From: Pseudogemmobacter humi
GTDB lineage: Bacteria; Pseudomonadota; Alphaproteobacteria; Rhodobacterales; Rhodobacteraceae
NCBI RefSeq assembly: GCF_900609055.1
Contig: NZ_UXAW01000085.1
Location: 1 to 52,059, forward strand
Reading direction: 5' to 3'
Length of the DNA: 52,059 nucleotides
The translations under genes were made by a program, and so were the position numbers. Position 1 is the first letter of the stretch. Every line of letters starts with the position of its first letter. The notes beneath the pieces were generated by a model. That model searched no databases, was not told where the DNA came from, and saw nothing but the letters and a program-made list of their open reading frames with translations. Below, piece after piece: positions 39,690 through 49,115 of the stretch.

Positions 39690-40580
39690 ATGGCCGGAAT
39701 CCTGTCCCGCCGTCTCGACATCGACGCGCTGCGCGCGCTGACCGCCATCGAGGACCAGGGCGGCGTGACCCGCGCCGCCGAAGTGCTGGGCCTGTCGCAA
39801 TCGGCGGTCAGCCACCGGATCCGGCGGCTGGAGGCCAGCCTCGGCTGCGATCTGCTCGACCGGCGGGCCAATGCGCCGCTTTTCACCGGCGCGGGCCGCG
39901 ATCTGCTGGCGCGGGCGCGGCGCATCCTCGGGCTGCATGACGAGGCGGTGCTCAGCCTGTCGAAAAGCCCGCTCCAGGGCCGGATCGCGCTTGGCATGAC
40001 CGAGGACACCACCTGCACCGACCTGTCGCGCATCCTCGGCCGGTTCCGCCGCCTGCATCCCGAGGTCTCGGTGCGCACCCGGGTGGGGATGAGCCTGACG
40101 CTTCAGACCATGCTGGCCGCGGGCGCGCTGGACGCCGCCATCGTCCAGATGTTCCGCCATGACGTGCGGCCGCAGGATCTGCTGCTGTTCCGCGAAGAGC
40201 TGCACTGGGTGAAATCGCCCGATCTCGACCTGCCCGCCGACCGGCCTGTCCCGTTTCTGTCGTTCGACGAGAACTGTTTCTACCGCCGGTGGGGGATCGA
40301 CATGGCGCAAGACGAGGGCAGGTTGTTCGAGACCGTCTTCGAATGTTCCAGCGCGGCGGGGATCACGGCGGCGGTGCAGGCCGGGCTCGGGGTAGCGCTG
40401 CTGTCTTCGCGCTATCTGAAGCCGGAGATGGAGATCCTGACCGCGAACCTGCCCGCGCCTCCGGATCTGGCCTATGTGGTGCGCCGTGCGAAAAAGCCGC
40501 GCAATCCGGCGCTGGAAAGCCTGATCGCGCAGATCGCCGACGAGATAAGCCGCAGCGGCCAGTTGCAGATTCCCGCCTGA
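39690..40580 (+). CDS. LysR-family transcriptional regulator
   Basis: The 296-residue regulator has an N-terminal winged helix (LDIDALRALTAIEDQGGVTRAAEVLGLSQSAVSHRIRRLEASLGCDLLDR, residues 8-57) followed by a periplasmic-binding-like effector domain. It is divergent from the EamA exporter with a 183-base intergenic region, the usual layout for control of the neighbour. Start ATG 39690 follows AGGGGGCGCC. Confidence 0.93.
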   Translation: MAGILSRRLDIDALRALTAIEDQGGVTRAAEVLGLSQSAVSHRIRRLEASLGCDLLDRRANAPLFTGAGRDLLARARRILGLHDEAVLSLSKSPLQGRIALGMTEDTTCTDLSRILGRFRRLHPEVSVRTRVGMSLTLQTMLAAGALDAAIVQMFRHDVRPQDLLLFREELHWVKSPDLDLPADRPVPFLSFDENCFYRRWGIDMAQDEGRLFETVFECSSAAGITAAVQAGLGVALLSSRYLKPEMEILTANLPAPPDLAYVVRRAKKPRNPALESLIAQIADEISRSGQLQIPA

Positions 40581-40749
40581 CCTTGGTGACCACGACCCGG
40601 CGGCGGAAGCAGGATCATCAGCCCCGCCAGCGCGCCGCCCGCCTCACCGGCTTTCGTGGAAACACCGTGCCACAGCCCGCCCCCGCGCACCTTGCGGGCA
40701 GCGCCAGCCTGATCACCCTTACGCGCGCCGGTGCCGCTCTGCCCCTCCG

Positions 40750-41700
40750 CGCCCGGGAGAGCGGGAAGAGGCCTTCCACGACAGGATCTTCGTCACCAGA
40801 GAAAAGGTCCTGCGGGACATGATCAGCCCCGATGGCCCTTACCCCGGCTCCAGCGAGCTTTGCTTCGGCACGGCCCCGGGCCGGGAACTCAACAGGGTCG
40901 AGGTGCTCCGCAGCCAGCAGTCCCCATCGCAGTGCGCGAACGCCACCGAAGGCGCGATCATCGTCAACGCCTGGGACCGGGGCAACGGCCTGGTGTTCGC
41001 GAACATGCTCCATGTCGACGACGAATTGCCGCCTGACCTTCGCCCCCCCGACGAGACGCTCAGCCACGTGGCTGGGGCCTGCAACGCCTGCACCCGCCAG
41101 TCGGAGGCCCTGAACCGCGACGGATTCCCATCGTCCCGAACCGCAAGCACAATCCGGGCCTCGATGGTAAGCTGAACCGGCGTTTCGCCGGGCAATGGAC
41201 GCTGACCCGCGGCCTGCGCGACCACATCCGCCGCCGGGGCGCTGCCTCGCCACAGCTTGCCAGCAGCGACATGGATTTCCGCCCGACCTGCGCGGAAGTG
41301 CCGCCACGCCCGACCGGGTGGTGGCGGCCCGGTCTCGCAAGGCGACAACCCGGGCGGGACCTCGCCCGATTTCGGCGGCACCGGAACCGGCGAGAGGACC
41401 GCCTGGGCGCCCGGCACGGGGCTCAGCCCCGGCGCCGGGTGGGACGCGAGCGGGCAGCCCACCCTCGGCGGCCAGGCGCGTTTCACCGACGCTGTTACTC
41501 CGACACCGCCAATACGCCGGCCTGTGAGGTGCAGGATTACAGGCTGGTGGACATCATCGCCGGTCACAGACTGGATGGGAACCTGCCGGACGGGCGCGCC
41601 CGACCCCGCCGGAGCCCCCCTCGCGGCACGATGCCGGGCAGCCGGGCAGTCTGACCGCGCCGCGCATGGTGAGGATCGGCATCCGCGGCCCCTTCTGAGC
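40750..41700 (+). pseudogene. Frameshifted coding remnants, unrecognised
   Basis: Plus-strand segments look coding but switch frame: EAFHDRIFVTREKVLRDMI to NAWDRGNGLVFANMLHVDD (40760-41050), then RIPIVPNRKHNPGLDGKLNRR and QWTLTRGLRDHIRRR (41120-41240), then SPDFGGTGTGERT (41370-41400) and EVQDYRLVDIIAGHRLDGN (41530-41590). No frame is intact and I do not recognise a family. Disrupted gene or genes is an inference. Confidence 0.4.
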
Positions 41701-42822
41701 GGATCCGCGTCAAGACCCTGGTCGCCCGCGCAGGGCCCGCCGCCTTGAGGGCGGCAGACCGGCATGGCAATGCAGATCCGACCCAGAGCATATCGGTGGC
41801 GCCGGCCTGGCTGAGCGGCGAGAGCTTGCGGCAGCAGGATCAAGGATCTCTGTTCCCGCGATCCGGCGAGGATGATGGCCTCGTCGCGCGCGGGAGCGAA
41901 AGGATCGGGTTGATCACCACTTTCAGCCATCCCTGTAGGGAAGCACGGCAACTGATGTCGCCGCAGGGGCTCGGCGAGGACCGGGCGGGGTGGAGCGTGG
42001 TCCCCGCGCTTCGGGGCACGAGAATTTCGCCCTGCCGGAGATGCTTTCGTCCGGGGTCCACTGTAGCCGCGCCGCCGAGGTCACTGAAGGTCAGCTCCGG
42101 CTTTGGGCCAGCTTTCCGGTGGGCGCTGTCCCGACACCGGTTCGGTGCTGCCGATCAGCCACCGCGGCGCGCATTTCGGGGGAGAAGGGAATTGAACCCG
42201 CCAGAACCCGGGCAGCGGCCGATGCAGGCGGGCGGCCACGGGATCGACTTCGCCGCAGCCAGCGCCGGTATGGTCTTTGCCATGACGCCGGAACCGGAGA
42301 CGGTGGCGCGCAGAAGCCCGTGGCGACCCGGCCTTGCCCCTTGCCGGCCGGACGCGCGCCGGATGACCCCGGCCGATCTGCCCGCCGCCGCTCCGCAGGG
42401 CCAGCCCGGAGACAAGGCGCATGATCATCGCGTCAAGGCGGTGGGTAGAAGAGTTGCTGGCGCAGCCCGAGGTGCCGGCCCCGGTCCATCTAAAGGTGAT
42501 CGGCGCGGCGATCCGCCGCCGGGGCGATCAGTGATTCATCGCCGTGTCAGGCGGTTCGCTGCGCTTGCCGGATCTGACGCCGGACGATCTGATCCCGCGC
42601 CGACATGGGCTGTTCCGCCAAAGCCACAGCGGCGCGGCCCTGCTGTCGCATCGGGAAGCAGACTGAGGCGCGCAAGTCTGGTGCGGTCCTATTCCGGGAC
42701 CGGGGAACGCCGGATCGCCATCATGCCCCGACGGCCAGCGAGAGGCCGGCGGCACAAACCAAACCACAGCGTGAGGGGGCCGGCGGAACCCGGGCCGGGA
42801 TCCTCCGGCAGCCAGAATCCGC
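41701..42822. other. 1.1-kb stretch with no intact gene
   Basis: Between the remnants above and irr, frames are short or Arg/Pro-rich. A possible broken frame runs on the plus strand at 42421-42660 (VEELLAQPEVPAPVHLKVIG, stop at 42532, then SGGSLRLPDLTPDDLIPRR), suggesting another decayed gene. No RNA gene or clear repeat was found. Confidence 0.4.
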
Positions 42823-43254
42823 TCAGGGATTGCGGCGCAGGCGGATCACCACATCGACGCGCGAGACCTCGGTCCCTTCCGGCGCCGAGGGCAGGCGCGC
42901 GACCTCAAGCTCCTCTTTCGGCGCGTCGGTCAGCACCGCATTGTCTTCCCAGAAGAAATGCGGGTGATCGTCCATCCTTGTGTCGAAATAGCTTTTCGCG
43001 CCATCGACCACGACCTCGTTCATCAGACCCGCGTCGCAGAAGGCGCGCAAGGTGTTGTAGACGGTGGCGAGGCTCACCTTCTCATGCGCGCCCGCGGCCA
43101 TCTCAAACAGGCTTTCGGCGGTGACGTGGCGGTCCTCGCCGTCGCCGACCAGCAACGTGGCCAGGGCCAGCCGCTGCCGCGTCGGGCGCAGCCCGCCGTG
43201 CTCAAGCCATTCGGCCGCCCGCTCATGTGCCGTCTGCCCTGCCGTCTGTGCCAT
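42823..43254 (-). CDS. irr: Irr-type Fur-family iron-response regulator
   Basis: The 143-residue protein has the Fur DNA-binding winged helix ([14 protein letters not shown]...[38 protein letters not shown]) and a dimerisation domain with [17 protein letters not shown], the HxH-type haem/metal region of Irr proteins. Irr controls iron and haem genes in alphaproteobacteria. I chose ATG 43254, about 9 bases after AGGAGAT. It lacks the C-terminal Cys cluster of Fur zinc sites, which fits Irr. It is divergent from fabA, a synteny I recall from other alphaproteobacteria. Confidence 0.92.
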   Translation of the reverse strand: MAQTAGQTAHERAAEWLEHGGLRPTRQRLALATLLVGDGEDRHVTAESLFEMAAGAHEKVSLATVYNTLRAFCDAGLMNEVVVDGAKSYFDTRMDDHPHFFWEDNAVLTDAPKEELEVARLPSAPEGTEVSRVDVVIRLRRNP

Positions 43255-43457
43255 GGGCCGATCTCCTGCCGCTCCTGCCCGCCCGGGATGATCCCGGCGG
43301 GGCCTGTCGCTGGAATGATTATAAAGTGCGCTTGCCCCCGGTTTCAATGGAAAACGCAAATTTCCGCCATTGCGTTCGCGGGTGCAGCACCCTTGCCCTG
43401 GGTTCGGTGCCTCTGTTAGAGGAAAAGCAGGAGAAGATCAGACGGATCGGGGAGAAG

Positions 43458-43967
43458 ATGGGGCGTTATCCGAACAAGTTCGACCGGGAAGACCTGCTGG
43501 CCTGCGCAAGGGGCGAGCTTTTCGGCCCCGGCAACGCCCAGCTTCCCGAACCGCCCATGCTGATGATGGACCGCATCACCGAAATCTCGGAGGATGGCGG
43601 CGAACATGGCAAGGGCCATGTGGTGGCGGAATTCGACATCCACCCCGATCTGTGGTTCTTCGCCTGCCATTTCCCCGGCAATCCGATCATGCCGGGCTGC
43701 CTCGGGCTTGACGGTCTGTGGCAGCTGACCGGCTTCAACCTCGGCTGGCGCGGATGGGAGGGGCGCGGCTATGCCCTGGGCGTCGGCGAGGTCAAGCTGA
43801 CCGGCATGGTCCGCCCCGAGCGCAAACTGCTGCGCTATTTCGTCGATTTCACCAAGGCGGTGCAAACCCGCCGGCTGACCATGGGTGTGGCAGATGGCCG
43901 GGTGGAAGCCGACGGCGAGACCATCTATCTGGTCAAAGACATGAAGGTGGCCCTCTCGGCCTCGTGA
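43458..43967 (+). CDS. fabA: 3-hydroxydecanoyl-ACP dehydratase/isomerase
   Basis: The 169-residue enzyme introduces the cis double bond in anaerobic unsaturated fatty-acid synthesis. The active-site His ([21 protein letters not shown], with the catalytic Asp in GLDGLWQ) is present, and the hot-dog fold length fits. The start follows GGGGAGAAG. fabB follows after 24 bases, then fabI, forming the usual fabA-fabB-fabI operon. Confidence 0.97.
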   Translation: MGRYPNKFDREDLLACARGELFGPGNAQLPEPPMLMMDRITEISEDGGEHGKGHVVAEFDIHPDLWFFACHFPGNPIMPGCLGLDGLWQLTGFNLGWRGWEGRGYALGVGEVKLTGMVRPERKLLRYFVDFTKAVQTRRLTMGVADGRVEADGETIYLVKDMKVALSAS

Positions 43968-43991
43968 TCCCTAGGTAAGGACTATAACCGT

Positions 43992-45218
43992 ATGCGTCGC
44001 GTCGTCATCACCGGCCTCGGCATCGTCTCACCCATCGGCAACAATGTGGCCGAAGTGGAAGCCAGCCTGCGCGCCGGCCGGTCGGGCATCGTTTTCGCCC
44101 CCGATTACGCCGAACGCGGCTTCCGCTCGCGGGTGCACGGCCAGCCGCAGATCGTTTTCGAGGACCATATCGACAAGCGCGACCTGCGCTTCATGGGCGA
44201 CGGCGCGGCCTATAATTTCATCGCCATGAGCCAGGCGGTCGCCGACAGCGGGCTGGAGGCGAAAGACGTCTCGAACGAGCGCACCGGGATCATCGTCGGC
44301 TCGGGCGGGCCTTCGACGAAATCCTTCTTCAAGGCGCATAACATCGTCTCGGAGACCGGCAGCCCGAAGCGGATCGGCCCGTTCGGCGTGACCAAGGGCA
44401 TGTCCTCGACCACTTCGGCCTGCCTCGCGACGCCCTTTAAAATCAAGGGCGTGAACTATTCGATCACCTCGGCCTGCTCGACCTCGGCGCATTGCATCGG
44501 CAACGGCGCCGAGCTGATCCAGTTCGGCAAGCAGGATATCGTGTTCGCCGGCGGCGGCGAGGAACTGGACTGGACGCTGTCGTGCCTGTTCGACGCCATG
44601 GGCGCGATGTCGTCGAAATACAACGACACGCCCGACCGCGCCTCGCGCCCCTATGACGCCAATCGCGACGGTTTCGTGATCGCGGGCGGCGGCGGCGTGG
44701 TGGTGCTGGAAGAGCTGGACCACGCGCTGGCGCGCGGCGCGAAGATCTACGGCGAAGTCACCGGCTACGGCGCCACCTCGGACGGCCACGACATGGTGGC
44801 GCCGAGCGGAGAAGGCGGCGAGCGCTCGATGAAGCTCGCGCTCTCCACCCTGCCCCAGGGCCGCCGCATCGGCTATGTCAACAGCCACGGCACCTCGACC
44901 CAGGCCGGCGACATCACCGAGATCGAGGCGATCCGCCGCGTCTTCGGCGAGGAGAACATGCCGCCCGTCGCCTCGACCAAATCGCTGACCGGCCATTCGC
45001 TCGGTGCGACCGGGGTGCATGAGGCGATCTATTCGCTGATCATGATGAACAAGGGCTTCATCGCCGCCTCGGCCAATGTCGAGACCCCGGATCCGGCGCT
45101 TCGCCCCGGCGAGGTGGTGACGGAACTGCGCGAGGCCGAGATCGACAGCGTTCTGTCGAACAGCTTCGGCTTCGGCGGCACCAATGCCACGCTGGTGATG
45201 AGCAAATACAAGTCTTGA
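43992..45218 (+). CDS. fabB: 3-oxoacyl-ACP synthase I
   Basis: The 408-residue condensing enzyme has the catalytic Cys ([13 protein letters not shown]), the two His residues ([11 protein letters not shown] and [11 protein letters not shown]) and GFGGTNAT at the C-terminus. FabB elongates the cis-3-decenoyl product of FabA. It starts 24 bases after fabA; its stop is 11 bases before the fabI start. Confidence 0.97.
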   Translation: MRRVVITGLGIVSPIGNNVAEVEASLRAGRSGIVFAPDYAERGFRSRVHGQPQIVFEDHIDKRDLRFMGDGAAYNFIAMSQAVADSGLEAKDVSNERTGIIVGSGGPSTKSFFKAHNIVSETGSPKRIGPFGVTKGMSSTTSACLATPFKIKGVNYSITSACSTSAHCIGNGAELIQFGKQDIVFAGGGEELDWTLSCLFDAMGAMSSKYNDTPDRASRPYDANRDGFVIAGGGGVVVLEELDHALARGAKIYGEVTGYGATSDGHDMVAPSGEGGERSMKLALSTLPQGRRIGYVNSHGTSTQAGDITEIEAIRRVFGEENMPPVASTKSLTGHSLGATGVHEAIYSLIMMNKGFIAASANVETPDPALRPGEVVTELREAEIDSVLSNSFGFGGTNATLVMSKYKS

Positions 45219-45229
45219 GGGAGCGCGGC

Positions 45230-46018
45230 ATGGCCGGACTGATGCAGGGAAAACGCGGCCTCGTGATGGGTGTCGCGAATGACCGTTCCATCGCCTGGGG
45301 CATCGCCTCGGCGCTTTCCGCCGAAGGGGCGGAGCTTGCCTTCTCTTACCAGGGCGAGGCTTTCGGCAAGCGGGTCGAGCCGCTGGCGGCCTCGGTCGGC
45401 TCGGATTTCCTCGTCGATGTCGATGTGACGGATGAGGACTCGCTCGGCCGCTGCTTCGACGCGCTGAAATCCCGCTGGGGCAGGCTCGATTTCGTGATCC
45501 ATGCGGTGGCCTATTCCGACAAGACCGAACTCACCGGCCGCTTCACCAATACGACGCGGGCGAACTTCCTGAATTCGCTGAACATCTCGTGTTTCAGCTT
45601 CATCGACGTGGCGCGGCGCGCGGCGGAACTGATGCCCGAGGGCGGCAGCCTGATCACGCTGACCTTCCAGGGCTCGAACCGGATCGCGCCGAATTACAAT
45701 GTGATGGGTGTGGCCAAGTCCGCGCTGGAATCGGCGACGCGCTATCTGGCGAACGACCTCGGGCCGCAGGGCGTGCGGGTCAATGCGATCTCGCCCGGCC
45801 CGATGAAAACGCTGGCCGGATCGGCGATCGGCGGCGCGCGGGCAACCTTCCGCCATACCGAGGAAAACGCGCCTTTGCGCAAGAACGCCACGCTGGAAAC
45901 CATCGGCGGCACCGCGGTCTGGCTGTGCTCGGATTACGGCGCCGCGACCACCGGCGAGATCGTCCATGTCGACGGCGGCTATCACATTCTGGGCTTCCCC
46001 CAGGCCGAAAACATCTGA
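45230..46018 (+). CDS. fabI: Enoyl-ACP reductase (NADH), FabI
   Basis: The 262-residue short-chain-dehydrogenase-fold enzyme has GVANDRSIAWGIASAL (nucleotide binding) and NYNVMGVAKSALE with the Y-x6-K catalytic pair. In the segment LTFQGSNR the residue aligned by eye to E. coli Tyr146 is Phe, and the flanking YGAE-type residues differ, a variant that may affect inhibitor response. The start was set at ATG 45230 after GGGAGCG; an in-frame ATG five codons earlier lacks support. Confidence 0.95.
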   Translation: MAGLMQGKRGLVMGVANDRSIAWGIASALSAEGAELAFSYQGEAFGKRVEPLAASVGSDFLVDVDVTDEDSLGRCFDALKSRWGRLDFVIHAVAYSDKTELTGRFTNTTRANFLNSLNISCFSFIDVARRAAELMPEGGSLITLTFQGSNRIAPNYNVMGVAKSALESATRYLANDLGPQGVRVNAISPGPMKTLAGSAIGGARATFRHTEENAPLRKNATLETIGGTAVWLCSDYGAATTGEIVHVDGGYHILGFPQAENI

Positions 46019-46208
46019 CATGGCCGGGCTCCGCCGCCGGGCGTGAGGCCGGGGGGCTCCGGCAACTTTCCGCGCTGCCCGGCGGCACTGAGGCGGTTCA
46101 TGCAAAGCAGGTGAACGCCGCTGGTTCGCTAGAGCCCGCAACACGGCGCGGGAAGATTGCTCCCGATACCGGATCATGACCCTGAACGGACATATCCGGG
46201 CGAAGACC

Positions 46209-46346
46209 TCAGATCTCTGCGCCAAAGGCGCCGAATGACCGGGACTCGCCCGTGATGCCATAGGCGCTGCGGAGGCCAGGGCCGGCAAGCGTCCCACCGA
46301 CGATTGCCACATGGGAAACCAGTGCGGTTAACCCACTGATTACCAT
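46209..46346 (-). CDS. Possible 45-residue hydrophobic small protein
   Basis: ATG 46346 opens a frame with hydrophobic N-terminus (MVISGLTALVSHVAIVGGT) and a Gly/Ser-rich end (ITGESRSFGAFGAEI). There is no clear Shine-Dalgarno, so it is weakly supported. It lies between fabI and the prophage-like genes. The rest of 46019-46480 shows only scattered small hairpins. Confidence 0.3.
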   Translation of the reverse strand: MVISGLTALVSHVAIVGGTLAGPGLRSAYGITGESRSFGAFGAEI

Positions 46347-46480
46347 GCGATATTTTCCGAAGGATGGAGCGGGAGCGGGAGACGCGCTCCAGCCAATCCC
46401 GAGCAGGGAATATATCTCTTATTTTATTGCCAATCTCAAATCGACATGGAGCGGATTGTTGTACAGATTGGTGCTCAAGT

Positions 46481-46714
46481 CTAGGTGCTTGTCCCGCTGA
46501 CCTCAGCGATCATATCCGCCCGAAACCCCGACCAGACCTGATCCCCAGCCACCACCAGCGGCCCCTCCCGCGAGCCTGCGATCCTCGCCAGCCGCTCGAC
46601 ATCATCCGGCCAGTCAGCCCCTGCCCTCTCCTCATAGGCCAGTCCGGCCTGATCCAGCGCGCGCTTGGTCGCAACGCACGGGCCACAACCCGGCGAGGTG
46701 TAGATGATGATCAT
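46481..46714 (-). CDS. NrdH/glutaredoxin-like protein
   Basis: The 77-residue thioredoxin-fold protein has the redox motif SPGCGPC near the N-terminus (Cys10 and Cys13), a short hydrophobic start (MIIIYTS) and a C-terminal VSGTST. Such small glutaredoxins serve ribonucleotide reductase and are common in phages. ATG 46714 follows AGGATCTCTCCC. The next gene-like segment upstream ends 11 bases before it, so it may be the last gene of a small operon. Confidence 0.85.
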   Translation of the reverse strand: MIIIYTSPGCGPCVATKRALDQAGLAYEERAGADWPDDVERLARIAGSREGPLVVAGDQVWSGFRADMIAEVSGTST

Positions 46715-46724
46715 GGGAGAGATC

Positions 46725-46952
46725 CTATTCGTGATCGTGAGGCACGTTGTTGAAGCTATCGAGCCATTGCATCTTGTGCCGCATGAGATCGGGTGTGCCG
46801 AAGGATACCCATAATTCGCCCATGCCCGCACATTGCGAACACCGCAGGCCAGCCTGAACTGCAACAAAATCGAGCCCTTCCCCCGGCGCTACAACGTCAA
46901 GCCGACGCTGATCGAGGGAATGTAGGAGTACCCGGTATCGACTGGGTATATT
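46725..46952 (-). pseudogene. Zn-ribbon-like reading frame lacking a start, upstream of nrdH
   Basis: An open frame on the minus strand (75 residues) reads coding-like, with GLRCSQCAGMGELWVSFG and a polar C-terminus NNVPHDHE, but has no ATG/GTG/TTG start in frame; TGA at 46953-46955 precedes it. The adjoining frame (from ATG 46990) begins MIVHAAFREIMKYTQ and could be its N-terminus after a frameshift. Truncated or shifted phage-type zinc-finger gene is an inference. Confidence 0.4.
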
Positions 46953-47060
46953 TCATGATTTCCCTGAACGCTGCATGTACGATCATATGTGGACGCTGCG
47001 CAACAGGTATTGCACACGGGCAGTAATAACCTTCAAATTTTCCACGCACTGCTGGCCAAA

Positions 47061-48707
47061 CTAGCTTCGAAAATTTCTGGTCGGGCGAACGCCAACAGGC
47101 CTCGCGGCTCTCGTTCGAGTTTTCGCTGTCTTAGGGCCAAATTTTACAGCATCCACTTTCCTCGCAGCAAACATCGCAGCAACCTGCGACAATCCACTTT
47201 TGAAGCCAGACAAGGCATGAAACTCAAGAAAGGTATGAGTTCCAGTTTTATTATCAATCATTGGCGTCGGATCATCAAACTGCCACTTCTTAACCCTATT
47301 CAGTTCGTCACGCCTCTTTTTCCCCTTCTCAAATATCTCCCTATATCTTCGCGGAGCTATTCCAATAAAATGCTCAACAAGCACTTTATCAGAATCCCCC
47401 CTTGATACCGTCAATGCATCCCCACTCAGCTCGAAGGCCTTACTTTTAGCATAAGGCTCAATGTAAACTATTCGCGTGACGCCAGCTGCAATGAGATGTT
47501 TTGCACAGTTATGACAGGGAAATGTAGTCACGTATATCGTGGATCCCAGTGTCGACCTACCTAAACGCGCAGCATCAGCAAGGGCAGACATTTCAGCATG
47601 AGTTATCCTTCCAAATTCAGTAATATCAGAAATAAATGCATCTTTCAAAACATGATCCAGAGCCGGGTCTCTCAACACTTCAACAGGATCAAAATTCATT
47701 TTATCGAGCTTCGACAGGGCATGCACAAAGTCGTATATTAGTCTTGTAGTCTCAAGTTTATTTGGCTCAACTCCCCTCTCAATATCGCGCTGAGGGTAAT
47801 CATCATCACACCAATAATTCCCCCCTTGCGACTTAGGCACCTCATTACACCCAAGTGTGATAACATCTCCAAACTTGGACATTATGGCAGCACCTACCTG
47901 CCTACTAAGATCAAGCGTTCGAAATGATGCCGTCTTCGCAAGAAAGCTACCAAACTCATCTCGTGTCGGGCTAATCATATTAGACCCAAAGAATGCCTCT
48001 ATAAATCTGCCAATTTGAGATCCAATTTCGTTTGCGTTCCCACCAACGAACACATCCGCGCTATGATATACGTTTATAAGGCTTTGGCCAAATGGTGAGC
48101 CGGCCTCATCTTTATCCCTAATAATAAGCTGTCTGGCTTCGGATTCGCGTTTCACCTGAGATAGTTCTGGAGCCTCTCTGCCCACAATGCTTAAAACAGA
48201 TTGAAACTGATCCCCTTCACTCACCGCTATAGAAATCTGAACGAACTTCTTGCCGTATACCTTCGAAAGAAGATCTGCTTCCTGCTTTCGCTTGAGCTGA
48301 CGAACAATATATGCCTTCTTTGAAGCCTGGAATATCCTTGCGTTTTTTGCATTCAGCTCCCTCGGCTTATTGAATTTAACACGATTAGCCACAATTGAGG
48401 CAATGGCGACTCTAGCAAGAAAATCCTGCTTTCCGGAGTACCTAACCACGTCATTCATAAGATTTATTTTCTGGGTATATGTATCAATTTCAAAACTGGA
48501 GAATTCATGCAGCATCGCTTTCAAATCGCGCGTCAGGTGAATAACAACGGCTTCATACCCGACCTTCATAAGTTCAACCCTTAATGCCTCTTGAGCAGCA
48601 TCAATATTGCTACCCAATGGGCCCACCAAGCCAAAAACGAGCTCGGGCGTAAGGACGTCCATATGATTTTCTGAATCACCCCCAATAGAATTAATATCTT
48701 CGCTCAA
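47061..48707 (-). CDS. avcD: AvcD-type anti-phage dC deaminase (P-loop domain + CDA domain)
   Basis: The 548-residue protein begins with GLVGPLGSN (residues 26-34), a P-loop-like kinase-like domain, and ends with a zinc deoxycytidylate deaminase: HAEMSALADAARLG (His370, Glu372), PCHNCAKH (Cys398, Cys401). The order and the conserved ADVFVGGNANEIG, DLSRQVGAAI and GCNEVPKSQGGNYW blocks match AvcD-like proteins that deplete dCTP/dCMP during phage infection. TTG 48707 has GAGGTG upstream; the frame is open to 48812 but overlaps a divergent gene. The region is far poorer in GC than neighbours. In V. cholerae AvcD is held by an AvcI RNA; no such RNA is identified here. Confidence 0.85.
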   Translation of the reverse strand: MSEDINSIGGDSENHMDVLTPELVFGLVGPLGSNIDAAQEALRVELMKVGYEAVVIHLTRDLKAMLHEFSSFEIDTYTQKINLMNDVVRYSGKQDFLARVAIASIVANRVKFNKPRELNAKNARIFQASKKAYIVRQLKRKQEADLLSKVYGKKFVQISIAVSEGDQFQSVLSIVGREAPELSQVKRESEARQLIIRDKDEAGSPFGQSLINVYHSADVFVGGNANEIGSQIGRFIEAFFGSNMISPTRDEFGSFLAKTASFRTLDLSRQVGAAIMSKFGDVITLGCNEVPKSQGGNYWCDDDYPQRDIERGVEPNKLETTRLIYDFVHALSKLDKMNFDPVEVLRDPALDHVLKDAFISDITEFGRITHAEMSALADAARLGRSTLGSTIYVTTFPCHNCAKHLIAAGVTRIVYIEPYAKSKAFELSGDALTVSRGDSDKVLVEHFIGIAPRRYREIFEKGKKRRDELNRVKKWQFDDPTPMIDNKTGTHTFLEFHALSGFKSGLSQVAAMFAARKVDAVKFGPKTAKTRTRAARPVGVRPTRNFRS

Positions 48708-48757
48708 AATACACCTCAAGTTTCGGCGAACTTCCAGCTCCCAGTGAAGAACTGATC

Positions 48758-48785
48758 TTGCAATAGTCAAGCAAAAAGAGATACT
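48758..48785 (+). promoter_or_regulatory. Candidate promoter of divergent small gene
   Basis: TTGCAA (48758-48763) and GATACT (48780-48785) are 16 bases apart, upstream of the plus-strand gene at 48824 and inside the avcD 5' intergenic region. Read by eye. Confidence 0.35.
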
Positions 48786-48823
48786 GGACGTGCCCCAACA
48801 TTCCGCAAACATTGGAGAACACC

Positions 48824-49012
48824 ATGCCCGCGATCAAGGATTGCCAAGCAGCCGCCCAAGCAAGAGACGCGGAGTTTGCGAAGGAAGTCCTTGAAATTGC
48901 TGACCAATCTGACAGGAAAACGGCCCTGCTGCCGGACTCCATCAGGCGCGCAATGGCATCTTATCTTGAACCAGAATCTGATCCAGGTAAGCCATGGGAA
49001 ACTTGGCTCTAA
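48824..49012 (+). CDS. Small protein, 62 residues, divergent from avcD
   Basis: I do not recognise this protein. It starts with ATG 48824 (TTGGAG 7 bases upstream) and is an acidic helical protein (AAAQARDAEFAKEVLEIADQSDR; LPDSIRRAMASYLEPESD) without hydrophobic segments. Its AT-richer composition resembles avcD more than the host. A partner or regulator of avcD is possible but unproven. A terminator hairpin follows after 7 bases. Confidence 0.6.
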   Translation: MPAIKDCQAAAQARDAEFAKEVLEIADQSDRKTALLPDSIRRAMASYLEPESDPGKPWETWL

Positions 49013-49019
49013 CCCCCGC

Positions 49020-49044
49020 AGCCCGCCCCTCCGGCGGGCTTCTT
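49020..49044. terminator. Terminator hairpin (may serve both strands)
   Basis: AGCCCGCC-CCTCC-GGCGGGCT forms an 8-bp stem after the small gene, followed by TCTT; it also lies just past the last minus-strand micro-ORF of the phage late operon. Confidence 0.65.
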
Positions 49045-49115
49045 CATGCGCGCCCCAGCCTGAGCCAGAGCGCGTCGAGGAATAGCGAGAACCGCCAGTC
49101 CGGTTGCGGTGTCAC
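49044..49115 (-). CDS. Micro-ORF, 23 residues, translationally coupled
   Basis: GTG 49115 overlaps the stop of the preceding micro-ORF (GTGA) and has AAGGTGGGG 5 bases upstream. The peptide is MTPQPDWRFSLFLDALWLRLGRA, Trp/Leu-rich and amphipathic. No family recognised. Confidence 0.4.
   Translation of the reverse strand: MTPQPDWRFSLFLDALWLRLGRA

Noticed and set aside
40839-41951. 370-codon minus-strand frame
   Set aside because: Pro/Arg-rich translation, no ribosome binding site; plus-strand fragments are more coding-like.
48708-48812. Extended avcD start at 48812
   Set aside because: The ATG lies next to the divergent gene's ribosome binding site and lacks one itself; TTG 48707 has GAGGTG.
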